Notes under the pieces: model-generated
What the model was told of the DNA's origin: nothing
Seen by the model: only the letters and a program-made list of their open reading frames with translations
Databases searched by the model: none
Position numbers and translations under genes: made by a program
NCBI RefSeq assembly: GCF_029961155.1
Contig: NZ_JASBRH010000022.1
Coordinates: 1-64,000 of the forward strand
Reading direction: 5' to 3'
Source of the DNA: Pontibacterium granulatum
GTDB taxonomy: Bacteria; Pseudomonadota; Gammaproteobacteria; Pseudomonadales; Balneatricaceae
DNA length: 64,000 nucleotides
Shown here: piece after piece, positions 1 through 8,931 of the stretch
Layout of the letters: each line of letters starts with the position of its first letter
Numbering within the stretch: position 1 is the stretch's first letter

Positions 1-1
1 G

Positions 2-499
2 TTCCCACTGCGTGGCCTAACCTCCCCGGGTTTTGACGAGATGACATTATGGGAACAGGTTAAGGACTACTTCTGGCATATCTCCCTGCCGGTATTTGCA
101 TCAGTGATCGGCAGCTTTGCCACACTCACCATGCTGACCAAAAACAGCTTCCTGGACGAGATCAACAAGCAATACGTCCTCACCGCCCGCTCCAAAGGCT
201 TGACCGAGAACCGCGTGCTTTACGGGCACGTATTCCGCAACGCAATGCTGCTGATTATCGCGGGTATGCCTGCGGCCCTGATTGGTATCTTCTTTACCGG
301 ATCGATGCTGATCGAGGTGATCTTCTCCCTCGACGGTCTGGGCCTGCTGGGTTACGAATCAGTAATCAACCGTGACTACCCGGTGATCTTCGGCACCCTC
401 TATATCTTTACGCTGCTGGGCCTGATCCTGAAACTGATCAGCGACATCACCTATGTGGTGGTCGATCCACGTATCGATTTTGAAAGTCGGGAGCACTGA
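2..499 (+). CDS. yejB: Peptide/microcin ABC transporter permease YejB (3' part)
   Basis: This is the C-terminal 165 residues of an inner-membrane permease; the reading frame is open to the left edge, so the gene starts outside the window. It contains the binding-protein-dependent transport domain, including the EAA loop around [20 protein letters not shown] and several hydrophobic segments, and it ends in [10 protein letters not shown] as YejB proteins do. YejB pairs with YejE to form the channel for short peptides, including microcin C in enterobacteria. It lies 2 bases upstream of yejE in one operon. The methionine codon at position 41 is internal, not the start. Confidence 0.93.
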   Translation, partial: FPLRGLTSPGFDEMTLWEQVKDYFWHISLPVFASVIGSFATLTMLTKNSFLDEINKQYVLTARSKGLTENRVLYGHVFRNAMLLIIAGMPAALIGIFFTGSMLIEVIFSLDGLGLLGYESVINRDYPVIFGTLYIFTLLGLILKLISDITYVVVDPRIDFESREH

Positions 500-501
500 C
501 C

Positions 502-1521
502 ATGAGCCCGATTAATCAACGTCGCCTTGAGAACTTCCGCGCCAACAAGCGGGGTTACTGGTCCCTCTGGATCTTCCTGGCGCTGTTTATCGGTAGCCTG
601 TTTGCAGAGCTGATCGCCAACGACCAGCCGTTGCTCGTCAAATACAACGGCGAGCTTTACTATCCGATCGTGACCCAGTACCCGGAAACCGTCTACGGTG
701 GCGAATTTGAAAGCCCCACCGATTACAAAGACCCCTACGTACAGGAACTGATAGAGCAGGACGGAGCTGGCTGGATTCTCTGGGCTCCCATCCGCTATAG
801 CTACGACACCATCAACTACGAACTGCCGCAACCGGCGCCCTCGCCGCCCACAGCCGAAAACCTGCTGGGCACCGATGACCAGGCCCGTGACGTGCTGGCC
901 CGTGTGATTTACGGTTTCCGTATCTCGGTAGTCTTTGCTGTGGTACTGACGCTGCTAAGCTCCATCGTGGGAGTCATTGCCGGTGCCGTACAGGGATTTT
1001 ATGGCGGCAAGGTGGACCTGTTCTTCCAACGCTTTATCGAGATCTGGTCCGGGCTGCCGGTCCTATTCCTCCTGATCATCCTGGCCAGTATCGTCGAACC
1101 CAACTTCTGGTGGCTGCTGGGCATCATGCTCCTGTTCTCCTGGATGAGCTTGGTGGATGTGGTACGTGCCGAGTTCCTGCGGGGCCGCAACCTGGAGTAC
1201 GTGCGTGCGGCCCGTGCGTTGGGTCTCGACAACCGGCTGATCATGTTCCGCCATATTCTGCCCAATGCGATGGTGGCCACCCTGACCTTTATGCCCTTTA
1301 TCTTCAATGGCTCCCTGGTCACCCTGACTGCATTGGATTTCCTCGGTTTTGGTCTGCCTCCGGGCTCCCCGTCACTGGGTGAGCTGGTTGCCCAGGGCAA
1401 AGGTAACCTGCACGCCCCATGGCTGGGGATCACCGCCTTTATTGTACTTTCAACCATGTTGACCCTGCTGATCTTTATCGGCGAAGCGGTCCGCGATGCC
1501 TTTGATCCAAGGAAAGTGTAA
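502..1521 (+). CDS. yejE: Peptide ABC transporter permease YejE
   Basis: This 339-residue inner-membrane permease is the second channel subunit of the Yej peptide importer. One N-terminal membrane segment (about residues 20-40) is followed by a periplasmic stretch and then by the transport domain, with the EAA motif near EYVRAARALGLDNRLIMFRH and membrane helices from about residue 140 onward. The ribosome binding site GGGAG (489-493) lies inside the end of yejB, so translation is probably coupled. The length and the ending DAFDPRK are normal for YejE. The substrate range in this organism is inferred from the family. Confidence 0.95.
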   Translation: MSPINQRRLENFRANKRGYWSLWIFLALFIGSLFAELIANDQPLLVKYNGELYYPIVTQYPETVYGGEFESPTDYKDPYVQELIEQDGAGWILWAPIRYSYDTINYELPQPAPSPPTAENLLGTDDQARDVLARVIYGFRISVVFAVVLTLLSSIVGVIAGAVQGFYGGKVDLFFQRFIEIWSGLPVLFLLIILASIVEPNFWWLLGIMLLFSWMSLVDVVRAEFLRGRNLEYVRAARALGLDNRLIMFRHILPNAMVATLTFMPFIFNGSLVTLTALDFLGFGLPPGSPSLGELVAQGKGNLHAPWLGITAFIVLSTMLTLLIFIGEAVRDAFDPRKV

Positions 1522-1525
1522 GTCC

Positions 1526-3121
1526 ATGAGCGAAAAACTGATCAGCGTAAGAAACCTGTCGGTGAACTTCGGCCAGAACGGCGACGAGGTGGAAGCGGTC
1601 AAGGGCGTGACTTTTGATATTCCCAAAGGCAAAACCTTAGCCCTGGTGGGCGAGTCAGGTTCAGGTAAGTCCGTCAGCGCACTCTCCATTCTGCGCCTGC
1701 TGCCTTATCCCAAAGCCAGCCACCCAAGCGGTGAGATCCATTACGACGGGCAGGACCTGATGCAACTGGATGAAAGCGCTATGCGCCATCTGCGGGGTAA
1801 CCGGATCGGCATCATCTTCCAGGAACCGATGACCTCCTTAAACCCGCTGCATACGGTAGAGAAGCAGATCGGCGAGGTCCTGCTTCTGCATAAAACCAAC
1901 GGCGGCAAGCAAGTACGCGAGCGCATCATCGAACTGCTGGAGCTGGTGGGCATCCCGAACCCGGAGAGCCGCCTTGGCGCATACCCACATGAACTATCCG
2001 GCGGACAACGCCAGCGTGTAATGATTGCCATGGCACTGGCGAACGACCCCGAACTCCTGATCGCAGACGAGCCAACTACCGCACTGGATGTCACCATCCA
2101 GGAGCAGATCTTGCAGCTGCTGCAGGAGCTGCAACAAAAGCTGGGTATGGCAATACTGCTGATCACCCACGACCTGAATATCGTGAAGCGATATGCCCAC
2201 GAGGTGTGCGTGATGTATCGCGGCGAACCGGTGGAAACCAACGATTGCCACTCGCTGTTCGCCGCGCCGAAACATGAGTACACCCGCTCCCTGTTGGCGG
2301 CAGAGCCAAGTGGAGATCCGGCTCCTCTGCCTGCCCAACCCGATGTGCTGATCAGCACCGATAAGCTTAGGGTCTGGTTCCCGATCAAGAAGGGCTTTTT
2401 CAAGCGCACCGTTGACCACGTCAAAGCGGTGAATGAGATCTCAATCGAAGTTAAACAGGGTGAAACCTTAGGCATCGTAGGCGAGTCCGGCTCCGGTAAA
2501 ACCACCCTTGGACTTGCTTTACTGAGGCTTATCGGTTGTGAAGGTGGCATTCATTTTGACGGTATCAATATCGCCGGGATGAACCAGAAACAGGTGAAAC
2601 CGCTACGACGTCGTATGCAAGTAGTCTTCCAGGATCCGTTTGGCAGCCTGAGTCCGCGCATGTCTGTATCGGAGTGTATTGCCGAGGGACTCGGAGTGCA
2701 CAATATCGGCGACAAGGAGGCACGCGACCAGATGATTGTGGACGTGATGCGCGAAGTTGGACTTGATCCCGATACCCGTCATCGCTACCCCCATGAGTTC
2801 TCCGGTGGTCAGCGCCAGCGTATCTGTATCGCCCGTGCCCTGATACTCAAGCCGGAACTGATCATTCTCGACGAGCCAACCTCCGCACTGGACCGTACGG
2901 TACAGAAACAAATTGTCGAATTGCTACGTGAGCTGCAAGCCAAACACAACCTCAGTTACATCTTTATCAGCCATGACCTGGCCGTCGTAAAGGCGCTAAG
3001 CCACAAGCTTTTGGTGATGCAGCACGGCGACGTGATGGAGAGCGGTGATGCGGCAGAGATATTCGCTCAACCGAAACACGTGTACACCCGCTCCTTGCTG
3101 GACGCAGCGTTCCGGACGTAA
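1526..3121 (+). CDS. yejF: Peptide ABC transporter ATP-binding protein YejF, two ATPase domains
   Basis: This 531-residue cytoplasmic protein carries two complete ABC ATPase domains in tandem. The first has Walker A GESGSGKS at residues 42-49, signature LSGGQRQRV and Walker B LLIADEP; the second has GESGSGKT, FSGGQRQRI and LIILDEP. An oligopeptide-transporter C-terminal extension follows each domain. This double architecture is typical of YejF, which powers YejB/YejE. The ATG at 1526 was chosen because AAGGAAA lies just upstream (from 1509); an in-frame ATG at 1496 would fall inside yejE. It is the last gene of the operon. Confidence 0.95.
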   Translation: MSEKLISVRNLSVNFGQNGDEVEAVKGVTFDIPKGKTLALVGESGSGKSVSALSILRLLPYPKASHPSGEIHYDGQDLMQLDESAMRHLRGNRIGIIFQEPMTSLNPLHTVEKQIGEVLLLHKTNGGKQVRERIIELLELVGIPNPESRLGAYPHELSGGQRQRVMIAMALANDPELLIADEPTTALDVTIQEQILQLLQELQQKLGMAILLITHDLNIVKRYAHEVCVMYRGEPVETNDCHSLFAAPKHEYTRSLLAAEPSGDPAPLPAQPDVLISTDKLRVWFPIKKGFFKRTVDHVKAVNEISIEVKQGETLGIVGESGSGKTTLGLALLRLIGCEGGIHFDGINIAGMNQKQVKPLRRRMQVVFQDPFGSLSPRMSVSECIAEGLGVHNIGDKEARDQMIVDVMREVGLDPDTRHRYPHEFSGGQRQRICIARALILKPELIILDEPTSALDRTVQKQIVELLRELQAKHNLSYIFISHDLAVVKALSHKLLVMQHGDVMESGDAAEIFAQPKHVYTRSLLDAAFRT

Positions 3122-3612
3122 GCAAACCTTTATGTGACGCGCGGCTTTTTTGATAGCCCGCGTCCATTCAGGATCACAAACCACCAACGTTTTTCCCGTC
3201 TTTCAGATCAGCCTTCCTCCGTCCTCTCAGCCTAATTCTCCGCTTTGAGTAATACCCTGATGGAAACCGTAACAAGGACCCTGCAGCACCTTGACGCAAT
3301 CCTGCCCCCTCTTGGGCCACCCCGTACAACAGGCACCATTCAGGTGCAAGCCAGGCTGCGACCAAAGCACCAAATAAACGCATAACCCACTAATTCAAAA
3401 GATCTTTTCACCAAAACAGGGCACAAATATCTGGCCCTACCGAGCCGAGCAAACTGGCCCTAAAAATCAATCCCAACAGCAGTGAGTATGTAAATCGTCG
3501 ACCGGTAAGAAACGGGCGTGAGTGACCGGGCCACGGCAACAACAAAAATAAAAAGGCGTTTGATCTTATGGACGGACATAAGACAAATCAGGCCAACGAA
3601 CGGGAGTTCAAA
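3122..3612. other. Intergenic region between yejF and the TRAP binding protein gene
   Basis: This 491-base stretch has no convincing gene. An imperfect hairpin at 3136-3164 (GACGCG-C-GGC pairing with GCCCGCGTC, loop TTTTTTGATA) lies just after yejF but has no following T-run, so it is only a weak terminator candidate. An in-frame ATG at 3568 precedes the next gene, but it would put 15 charged residues in front of a normal signal peptide. I could not identify a clear promoter. Confidence 0.5.
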
Positions 3613-4617
3613 ATGACTAACAGCTCGAAATTTAAATCGGTTCTTTCTATCACTGCTGGCTTGATGTTCTCAGCAAGCGCGATGGCTGCAAACTGGAACA
3701 TCGCTGTAGGCGACGGTGGCGGCAGCGCTCAGGAAGCCCTGGGTCTGAAATTCATCGAAGCACTGAAAGAGAAAACCGGTGGCAAACACTCCGCAAAACT
3801 GTTCTTGAACGGCCAGCTGGGTTCCGAGCAGGACACCGTAAATGACGCAGCACTGGGTACCCTGGATTTCTCCATCCTGGCAAGCAACAACCTGGCACCA
3901 TTCTCTCCAACACTGGGCATTCTCTCCCTGCCATACATCTTCGAAAATCTGGATCAGGCACAGAAAACTGTTGAAGGTCCTGTAGGCGAAGAACTGATTA
4001 AGAACACTGTACGTGACTCCGGTGTACGTATCGTAGGCTGGACCTACTCTGGTTTCCGCGTACTGAGTAACTCCAAGAAGCCAATCCAGAAATTGGCAGA
4101 CCTGGACGGCGTAGTGGTTCGTGTACCCAAGAACGAAATCATGATCGACACTTACAAGTCTTGGGGCAATAACCCGACTCCAATGGCTTGGTCCGAAACC
4201 TTCACCGCGCTACAGCAGGGTGTTGTAGACGGCCAGGACACTCCATACACCACGATCTATGCAATGAAATTCGGTGAAGTACAGAAATACATCACCGACC
4301 TGCACTACCTGTTCCTGCTGGAGCCGCTGATCATTTCTGAGTCCCTGTTCCAGGATCAGGATGCAGCAACCCAGAAAGCGATCCTGGCAGCGGGTAACGA
4401 AGCGACTGCTTACAGCCTGCAGTGGCTGAAAGACCAGGAAGCATCTATCAAGAAAGAACTGGTTAGCAAATACGGCATGCAGATCGATACTCTGCAGGAC
4501 GAATCTGAGTGGGCTAAACGCGCTCAGGAAGCTGTATGGCCGAAGTTCTACGAGTCTGTAGGTGGCAAAGGCAAAGTAAACGAACTGCTGCGTTCCCTGG
4601 GCCGCGACGAAGTTTAA
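3613..4617 (+). CDS. TRAP transporter solute-binding protein, DctP family (orphan)
   Basis: This 334-residue periplasmic binding protein belongs to the DctP family, which delivers organic acids or similar ligands to DctQ/DctM membrane subunits. A signal peptide with cleavage after SASAMA (about residue 27) is clear. The family core follows, including GQLGSEQDTVNDAALGTLD and the region RVLSNSKKPIQKLADLDGVV, with the substrate-contacting arginine expected near VVVRVPKN. The start at 3613 is supported by GGGAG at 3602-3606. No dctQ or dctM gene adjoins it, and a strong terminator follows, so it is a single-gene unit whose membrane partners must be encoded elsewhere. The ligand cannot be read from the sequence. 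Confidence 0.92.
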   Translation: MTNSSKFKSVLSITAGLMFSASAMAANWNIAVGDGGGSAQEALGLKFIEALKEKTGGKHSAKLFLNGQLGSEQDTVNDAALGTLDFSILASNNLAPFSPTLGILSLPYIFENLDQAQKTVEGPVGEELIKNTVRDSGVRIVGWTYSGFRVLSNSKKPIQKLADLDGVVVRVPKNEIMIDTYKSWGNNPTPMAWSETFTALQQGVVDGQDTPYTTIYAMKFGEVQKYITDLHYLFLLEPLIISESLFQDQDAATQKAILAAGNEATAYSLQWLKDQEASIKKELVSKYGMQIDTLQDESEWAKRAQEAVWPKFYESVGGKGKVNELLRSLGRDEV

Positions 4618-4643
4618 TCTGAACTCCACTTGAGTCCTCTCAA

Positions 4644-4673
4644 ACATGCACCTTTCGGGGTGCATGTTTTTTT
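4644..4673 (+). terminator. Rho-independent terminator of the dctP-type gene
   Basis: A perfect 9-bp stem, ACATGCACC pairing with GGTGCATGT around a 6-base loop, is followed by a run of seven T residues. It lies 26 bases after the stop codon. Confidence 0.92.
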
Positions 4674-4790
4674 ATTCATCCCTCTACCCTTCCCTTCGAA
4701 TTCTCCCTCAGAACGTCATCAGCACTGATCTAAAAAAACTGAAAACATTGATCCTGCGCAATAAACACGTATGCGCATTGTTCTCATTAG

Positions 4791-4809
4791 GCGAATGGGA
4801 AATATTCTC
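4791..4809 (+). promoter_or_regulatory. Possible Fur-type operator upstream of the DUF4856 gene
   Basis: GCGAATGGGAAATATTCTC matches 12 of 19 positions of the classical Fur consensus GATAATGATAATCATTATC. A flanking inverted repeat GCGAATG (4791-4797) and CATTCGC (4815-4821) surrounds its right half. It lies about 110 bases before the DUF4856 start. The match is marginal; iron control is inferred only. Confidence 0.28.
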
Positions 4810-4920
4810 AGTAGCATTCGCAAAAATCTTATGCTAGTTTTACCATCAAATTTTGTAGCGCCACCCGCACAAGGGGTTGCAGGCGGCACCCGTCCACTTT
4901 CTCAAGCAGGGCTTTAAAAC

Positions 4921-6336
4921 GTGAAACTGAAAAAAATCGTATCTGCAGTAGCGCTGGCTTCTCTGGCAACGTTTGGTATGACTGCACAGGCAGCTGACAA
5001 GGTTTACGCTGACTTTCCGGTAACTGTTAAGAATTACACAGGCAACACTGAGCACTCTGTGGCGTACACCGGCCAGATCGCGCGTCACGTTCTTCACACC
5101 TCCCTGAAAAAGCTGGCAGGCAAAGGCACCGGTGAAGCTAACGCGGAACTGAAAGCTCAGATGATGGCGTACTACGAAGGCAAAGACGCAGGCCGCGACA
5201 TCCTCTCCCCTGCGTCCAAGGGCAAATTTGTTTTCGCTGAAAGCACAGTAGACGAGCTCTCCAAGAAGAAAAACCTGGCGGGTAAAGCATACAAAGGTGC
5301 GGTAACGTCCTGGCCCGGCAACATGACTGGCGCTGAAGTGCTGTCTTTCATGATCGATAAAGCAGCGACCGCTGAAAAAGGCTACGACAGCGTAAACGGC
5401 CTGGATTACGCGCAGCTGATCTCCAAGTTCACAATGGGTGCGGTATTCTACAACCAGGCAGTTGATAGCTACCTGGACGAAAAACTGGAAGCCGACACCA
5501 AACCAAACAACAAGGCGTACGAAGACGGTAAACCTTATACCGGTAAAGAGCACGTTTGGGACGAAGCGTTCGGTTACTTCGGTGCACCAGCTCACACCCT
5601 GACCCTGAGCGCTAAAGACGTATACAACATTGCTAAGGGCAACGAAGATGCACTGACCCTGGCGGATACCAACAAGGACGGCAAAGTAAGCCTGTACAAC
5701 GAAATGGCATTTGCCCACGCGTACTACGCAGCTGGCTTCGACAAGGGTGGTAAAACCAACTACCTGCACACCATCACAGAAGCGTTCATCGACGGTCGTC
5801 AGCTGATCGCGGATGCTAACGGTGAAAAACTGACCGACGAACAGCGTACGAAACTGAAGGGTTATGCAGCGGTTATCGCTGAGAACTGGGAAAAAGTGAT
5901 CGCAGAAGCGGTATTTAAATACGCAGGTTCCGCCTACAAGGATATCGAGAAGCTGAATGCAGCACTGGAATCCAAAGGTGACGTGAGCAAAGTACTGCGT
6001 GGCTACGGCAAGCACTGGGGAGAACTGAAAGGCTTCGCAATGGCACTGCAGGTTAGCGGTAAAGATCTGGGGGCAACCGGTGTTCAGTTGAATCGCCTGA
6101 TCGGCTTCGGGCCGGTACTGCTGGGCAACACCCAGGTAACTGGTATCGACGCAGACGGCAACTTCGTTCAGAGCAGTACAATGTCGCTGGATGAGTACGC
6201 CCTGAACATGCTGAAAGTTCAGCAGCTGATGGTTGACGAATTTGGCGTCGAAGCACGTAACAAAGACGTGCTGGCAAGCATGGGCGACCTGATTAAGAAG
6301 CTGGGCGAACAAGCCGCTGAAGCTGAAAACGACTAA
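4921..6336 (+). CDS. DUF4856 domain-containing exported protein
   Basis: This 471-residue protein starts with GTG and has a signal peptide cleaved after MTAQA (about residue 24). The mature part matches the DUF4856 family as I remember it: YADFPVTVKNYTGNTEHSVA near the N-terminus and HVWDEAFGYFGAP at residues 211-223. The family often occurs near imelysin-type iron-associated proteins, but none is adjacent here. An EF-hand-like loop, DTNKDGKVSLYNE, starts at D249 and has ligand-type residues at D249, N251, D253 and S257. The biochemical function is unknown. The gene has its own terminator and a possible Fur site upstream. Codon choice is strongly biased, which suggests high expression. Confidence 0.85.
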   Translation: MKLKKIVSAVALASLATFGMTAQAADKVYADFPVTVKNYTGNTEHSVAYTGQIARHVLHTSLKKLAGKGTGEANAELKAQMMAYYEGKDAGRDILSPASKGKFVFAESTVDELSKKKNLAGKAYKGAVTSWPGNMTGAEVLSFMIDKAATAEKGYDSVNGLDYAQLISKFTMGAVFYNQAVDSYLDEKLEADTKPNNKAYEDGKPYTGKEHVWDEAFGYFGAPAHTLTLSAKDVYNIAKGNEDALTLADTNKDGKVSLYNEMAFAHAYYAAGFDKGGKTNYLHTITEAFIDGRQLIADANGEKLTDEQRTKLKGYAAVIAENWEKVIAEAVFKYAGSAYKDIEKLNAALESKGDVSKVLRGYGKHWGELKGFAMALQVSGKDLGATGVQLNRLIGFGPVLLGNTQVTGIDADGNFVQSSTMSLDEYALNMLKVQQLMVDEFGVEARNKDVLASMGDLIKKLGEQAAEAEND

Positions 6337-6383
6337 GACAGCCTGATCTGGCACCTGCGCCGCAGGTGTCTGTCATGGACGAA

Positions 6384-6427
6384 ACCAGCTATACCGATAC
6401 CTGTCTGGAGGTATAGCTGGTTTTTTT
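6384..6427 (+). terminator. Rho-independent terminator after the DUF4856 gene
   Basis: A 10-bp stem, CCAGCTATAC (6385-6394) with GTATAGCTGG (6411-6420), is followed by seven T residues. A second perfect hairpin, CACCTGCG/CGCAGGTG (6352-6368), lies just upstream. Confidence 0.92.
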
Positions 6428-6485
6428 GTTTCTGGATCGGACAAATATCAAATCGCCGCCAACGCTTTCTGGTACTATCCCGCCG

Positions 6486-7460
6486 ATGGACACACTGCTG
6501 ACCGAATACGTTACCGACCTCTATACCAGCATCTACGAGACCGTGCTCAATCCCCGCAAACGGGTTTTCTACGGGTACGTACTGATGGCACTACTGATCG
6601 GTGCTGCGTGGTTTAAGTGGCGTTCAAATCGGTCTCTACGACAGATAAGCAAAGACCTGCTCTCCCCGAGCATCTGGTGGTCGGAATCCGCCAAAGCCGA
6701 CTACACAGTTCTGCTGATCAACAAAGCGATCCTATTGGCGACCGTCCCATTATTGATCACTAAAATCGCGCTGGCCACACTGATATTTCAGCAACTCTAT
6801 GCGCTTATCGGTTTTCCACCCGCGCCGGGCAGCCTTCTGCCAGACTGGGCAGTCCCGATCTGTTTTACCCTGTTTCTATTCCTGCTGGACGACTTTGCCC
6901 GTTATTTCCTGCATATGCTGATGCATCGCTGGCCGGTACTTTGGGCATTTCACAAGGTGCATCACAGCGCGCGAACCATGACGCCGTTTACCGTCCTGCG
7001 TACCCATCCGGTCGAAGGCCTGCTGTTTACCCTGCGCAGTATCCTGGTGCAGGCGATCAGCATCGGTACTTTCCTCTACCTGTTTGGTGATCGGGTAGAC
7101 TTGGTTACCGTACTGGGCGTAAACGTCGCGGTATTTGTCTTTAATGTGACCGGTGCCAACCTGCGTCACTCTCATGTGCCGATCTTCTACTGGAGATGGC
7201 TGGAGCGCATCCTGATCTCGCCAGCGCAACACCAGATCCACCACTCCATCCTGCCTCGCCATTTCGATAAGAACTTTGGCGCTGTGCTGGCGATCTGGGA
7301 CTGGATAGGCGGCAGTCTGCATCTGTCGGAGCCGGAGACAGACTTGAAGTTTGGTGTTTCCAAAAAGGTAGAACCGAATGAGCAGAGCTTAAAAACGCTT
7401 TATCTGCAGCCGTTCAGAGAATCATGGCGGGCGGCTAAAGGCAGTATTCGTCGCTGCTAG
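6486..7460 (+). CDS. Sterol desaturase / fatty acid hydroxylase superfamily membrane protein
   Basis: This 324-residue protein with several membrane helices carries the di-iron histidine boxes of the superfamily: HMLMH at 143-147, HKVHH at 156-160, HSH at 228-230 and HQIHH at 249-253. Members hydroxylate or desaturate lipids using oxygen; the substrate here is unknown. The start at 6486 was chosen because the upstream in-frame ATG at 6426 lies in the T-run of the preceding terminator. The gene stands alone and is followed by a palindromic repeat element. Confidence 0.9.
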   Translation: MDTLLTEYVTDLYTSIYETVLNPRKRVFYGYVLMALLIGAAWFKWRSNRSLRQISKDLLSPSIWWSESAKADYTVLLINKAILLATVPLLITKIALATLIFQQLYALIGFPPAPGSLLPDWAVPICFTLFLFLLDDFARYFLHMLMHRWPVLWAFHKVHHSARTMTPFTVLRTHPVEGLLFTLRSILVQAISIGTFLYLFGDRVDLVTVLGVNVAVFVFNVTGANLRHSHVPIFYWRWLERILISPAQHQIHHSILPRHFDKNFGAVLAIWDWIGGSLHLSEPETDLKFGVSKKVEPNEQSLKTLYLQPFRESWRAAKGSIRRC

Positions 7461-7467
7461 CGTTTAT

Positions 7468-7511
7468 GTAGGGCAGCCTTTAGGCTGCCGGCACCCTGAA
7501 GGGTGCCCTAC
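7468..7511. repeat. Compound palindrome resembling a REP-type element
   Basis: A 44-base element bounded by GTAGGGCA and TGCCCTAC contains two internal hairpins, GGCAGCC-TTTA-GGCTGCC and GGCACCC-TGAA-GGGTGCC. The outer arms also pair with each other, so it could form a cruciform or cloverleaf. It lies between two gene ends. I saw no second copy in this window. Confidence 0.55.
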
Positions 7512-7561
7512 AAACGATCTCCAATCTATAGCGATGCCCCACCCACTCCTCTAAAAGGGTA

Positions 7562-7602
7562 CAAAAAAAGCGCCGGACTCTCTCGAATCGGGCGCTTTTT
7601 CT
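7562..7602 (-). terminator. Rho-independent terminator of purC
   Basis: Read on the minus strand, AAAAAGCGCC pairs with GGCGCTTTTT and a run of T follows (A-run at 7562-7569 on the plus strand). It lies 13 bases past the purC stop and may act in both directions. Confidence 0.88.
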
Positions 7603-7614
7603 TAACAGTGCGTA

Positions 7615-8718
7615 TTACGCAATCAGACCGTACTGGTCACGCAGGATCTCGATAATCTCAGTCTTTGGATTATCAGACTGCGGCAGTTTCTCACCGATGA
7701 TCTTCTCGGCAATACCTACGTAGGTGTCGGACACCTTCTGGATCAGCGCAGCTGGCAGTTCGTTGTCACGCGCCAGTGCGTAACGCTCTTCCATGCGGTC
7801 CTTGTTGACCAGAATGTCGGAATCCGGGAAGTAGCTCAGGAGCTCCTGACGGAAAACCTCTTTCGAGTTCTCGATCACTTTGCCTTCACGGTATGACGGA
7901 CCATCCCAGATTCGAGAGGAGTCAGGGGTACCCACTTCGTCCATGTAGATTAGCTTTTCGTTACCTTCAGCGTCGGTCACGTAGCCGAACTCAAACTTGG
8001 TATCTACAAACACCTGATCGATCTTCTCCAACTCTGCACTGATTACTTCAAAGCCCTCTTTCAGCAGCTTCTCGTACAGCGCGACGTCATCTGGAGATTT
8101 GAAGCGGAACGCTTCGTGGTTGTTGATGATGTCATCACGGGTGATGTTCACATCATCCACTTCTGGCACACCCGGCACACCTTTCAGAATCCCCTTGGTG
8201 GACGGCGTGATTAGCAACTCGGGCAGTTTCTGATCCTTCTGCAGATCGTCCGCGATTTCGATGCCACAGAATGTACGCTCGCCTTTCGCGTACGCACGCC
8301 ACATGGAGCCGGTAATGTACTGACGGCAGATTGCTTCGATCATCACAGGCTGAGCTTTCTGTACGATCCATACCAGCGGGTGCGGTATATCCAGGATATG
8401 GCTGTCGGCCAAGCCCTTTTCACGGAACAGTTTGAACCAATGGTTGGAGATCGCATTCAGTGCCGCGCCTTTACCCGGAACCCCCTGCATGCCGCCTTCA
8501 CCGGTCCAGATGCATTCAAACGCAGAGATACGGTCACTGATCACCATCACGGCCAGTTCGGTATCTTCGTGAACGTTGTAGCCCTTCTCTTTAATCAGGC
8601 GACGGCTGTCCTCTTGTGTCAGCCAGTAAACGGAACGTACTTTTCCACTGTGTACCGGCAGATCGGTGCGGATTGGCAGATCGTTATTTACTGCCAGTAC
8701 TTTATCGGCAAGGCTCAT
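7615..8718 (-). CDS. purC: Phosphoribosylaminoimidazole-succinocarboxamide synthase, long form
   Basis: This 367-residue cytoplasmic enzyme joins aspartate to CAIR with ATP in purine synthesis. It has the ATP-binding HSGKVRSVY near residue 25, DRISAFE, the signature [11 protein letters not shown] and [13 protein letters not shown]. It closely resembles the long PurC of Vibrio and Shewanella and is about 130 residues longer than E. coli PurC (237). The start [11 protein letters not shown] is conserved in that group; an upstream in-frame methionine at 8766 would add 16 residues not seen in relatives. It is transcribed alone, and I saw no clear PurR operator upstream. Confidence 0.96.
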   Translation of the reverse strand: MSLADKVLAVNNDLPIRTDLPVHSGKVRSVYWLTQEDSRRLIKEKGYNVHEDTELAVMVISDRISAFECIWTGEGGMQGVPGKGAALNAISNHWFKLFREKGLADSHILDIPHPLVWIVQKAQPVMIEAICRQYITGSMWRAYAKGERTFCGIEIADDLQKDQKLPELLITPSTKGILKGVPGVPEVDDVNITRDDIINNHEAFRFKSPDDVALYEKLLKEGFEVISAELEKIDQVFVDTKFEFGYVTDAEGNEKLIYMDEVGTPDSSRIWDGPSYREGKVIENSKEVFRQELLSYFPDSDILVNKDRMEERYALARDNELPAALIQKVSDTYVGIAEKIIGEKLPQSDNPKTEIIEILRDQYGLIA

Positions 8719-8931
8719 GTTCAAACTGTCCTGTGTTCTGTGGGTCAGGAAGACCGCCCTTTTCACTTACGGACAGTCTGGAAATTCGAGACGCGCGATT
8801 TTATCAGATGGCAGAAACGCTGACACGTTTTTTACTTGCCTTCAGATACGAGCAATATAAAGGGATACGTCTGATTACAAAGAGTTTGCGGCCCCTGCCT
8901 ACGCTTGGTCAACGCAAGCAGCGGCGCGTTT

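Noticed and set aside
4846-6354. A 502-codon open frame on the minus strand opposite the DUF4856 gene
   Set aside because: It mirrors the strongly biased codons of the real gene, yields a Val/Phe/Cys-rich composition without domains, and ends in the neighbouring intergenic DNA.
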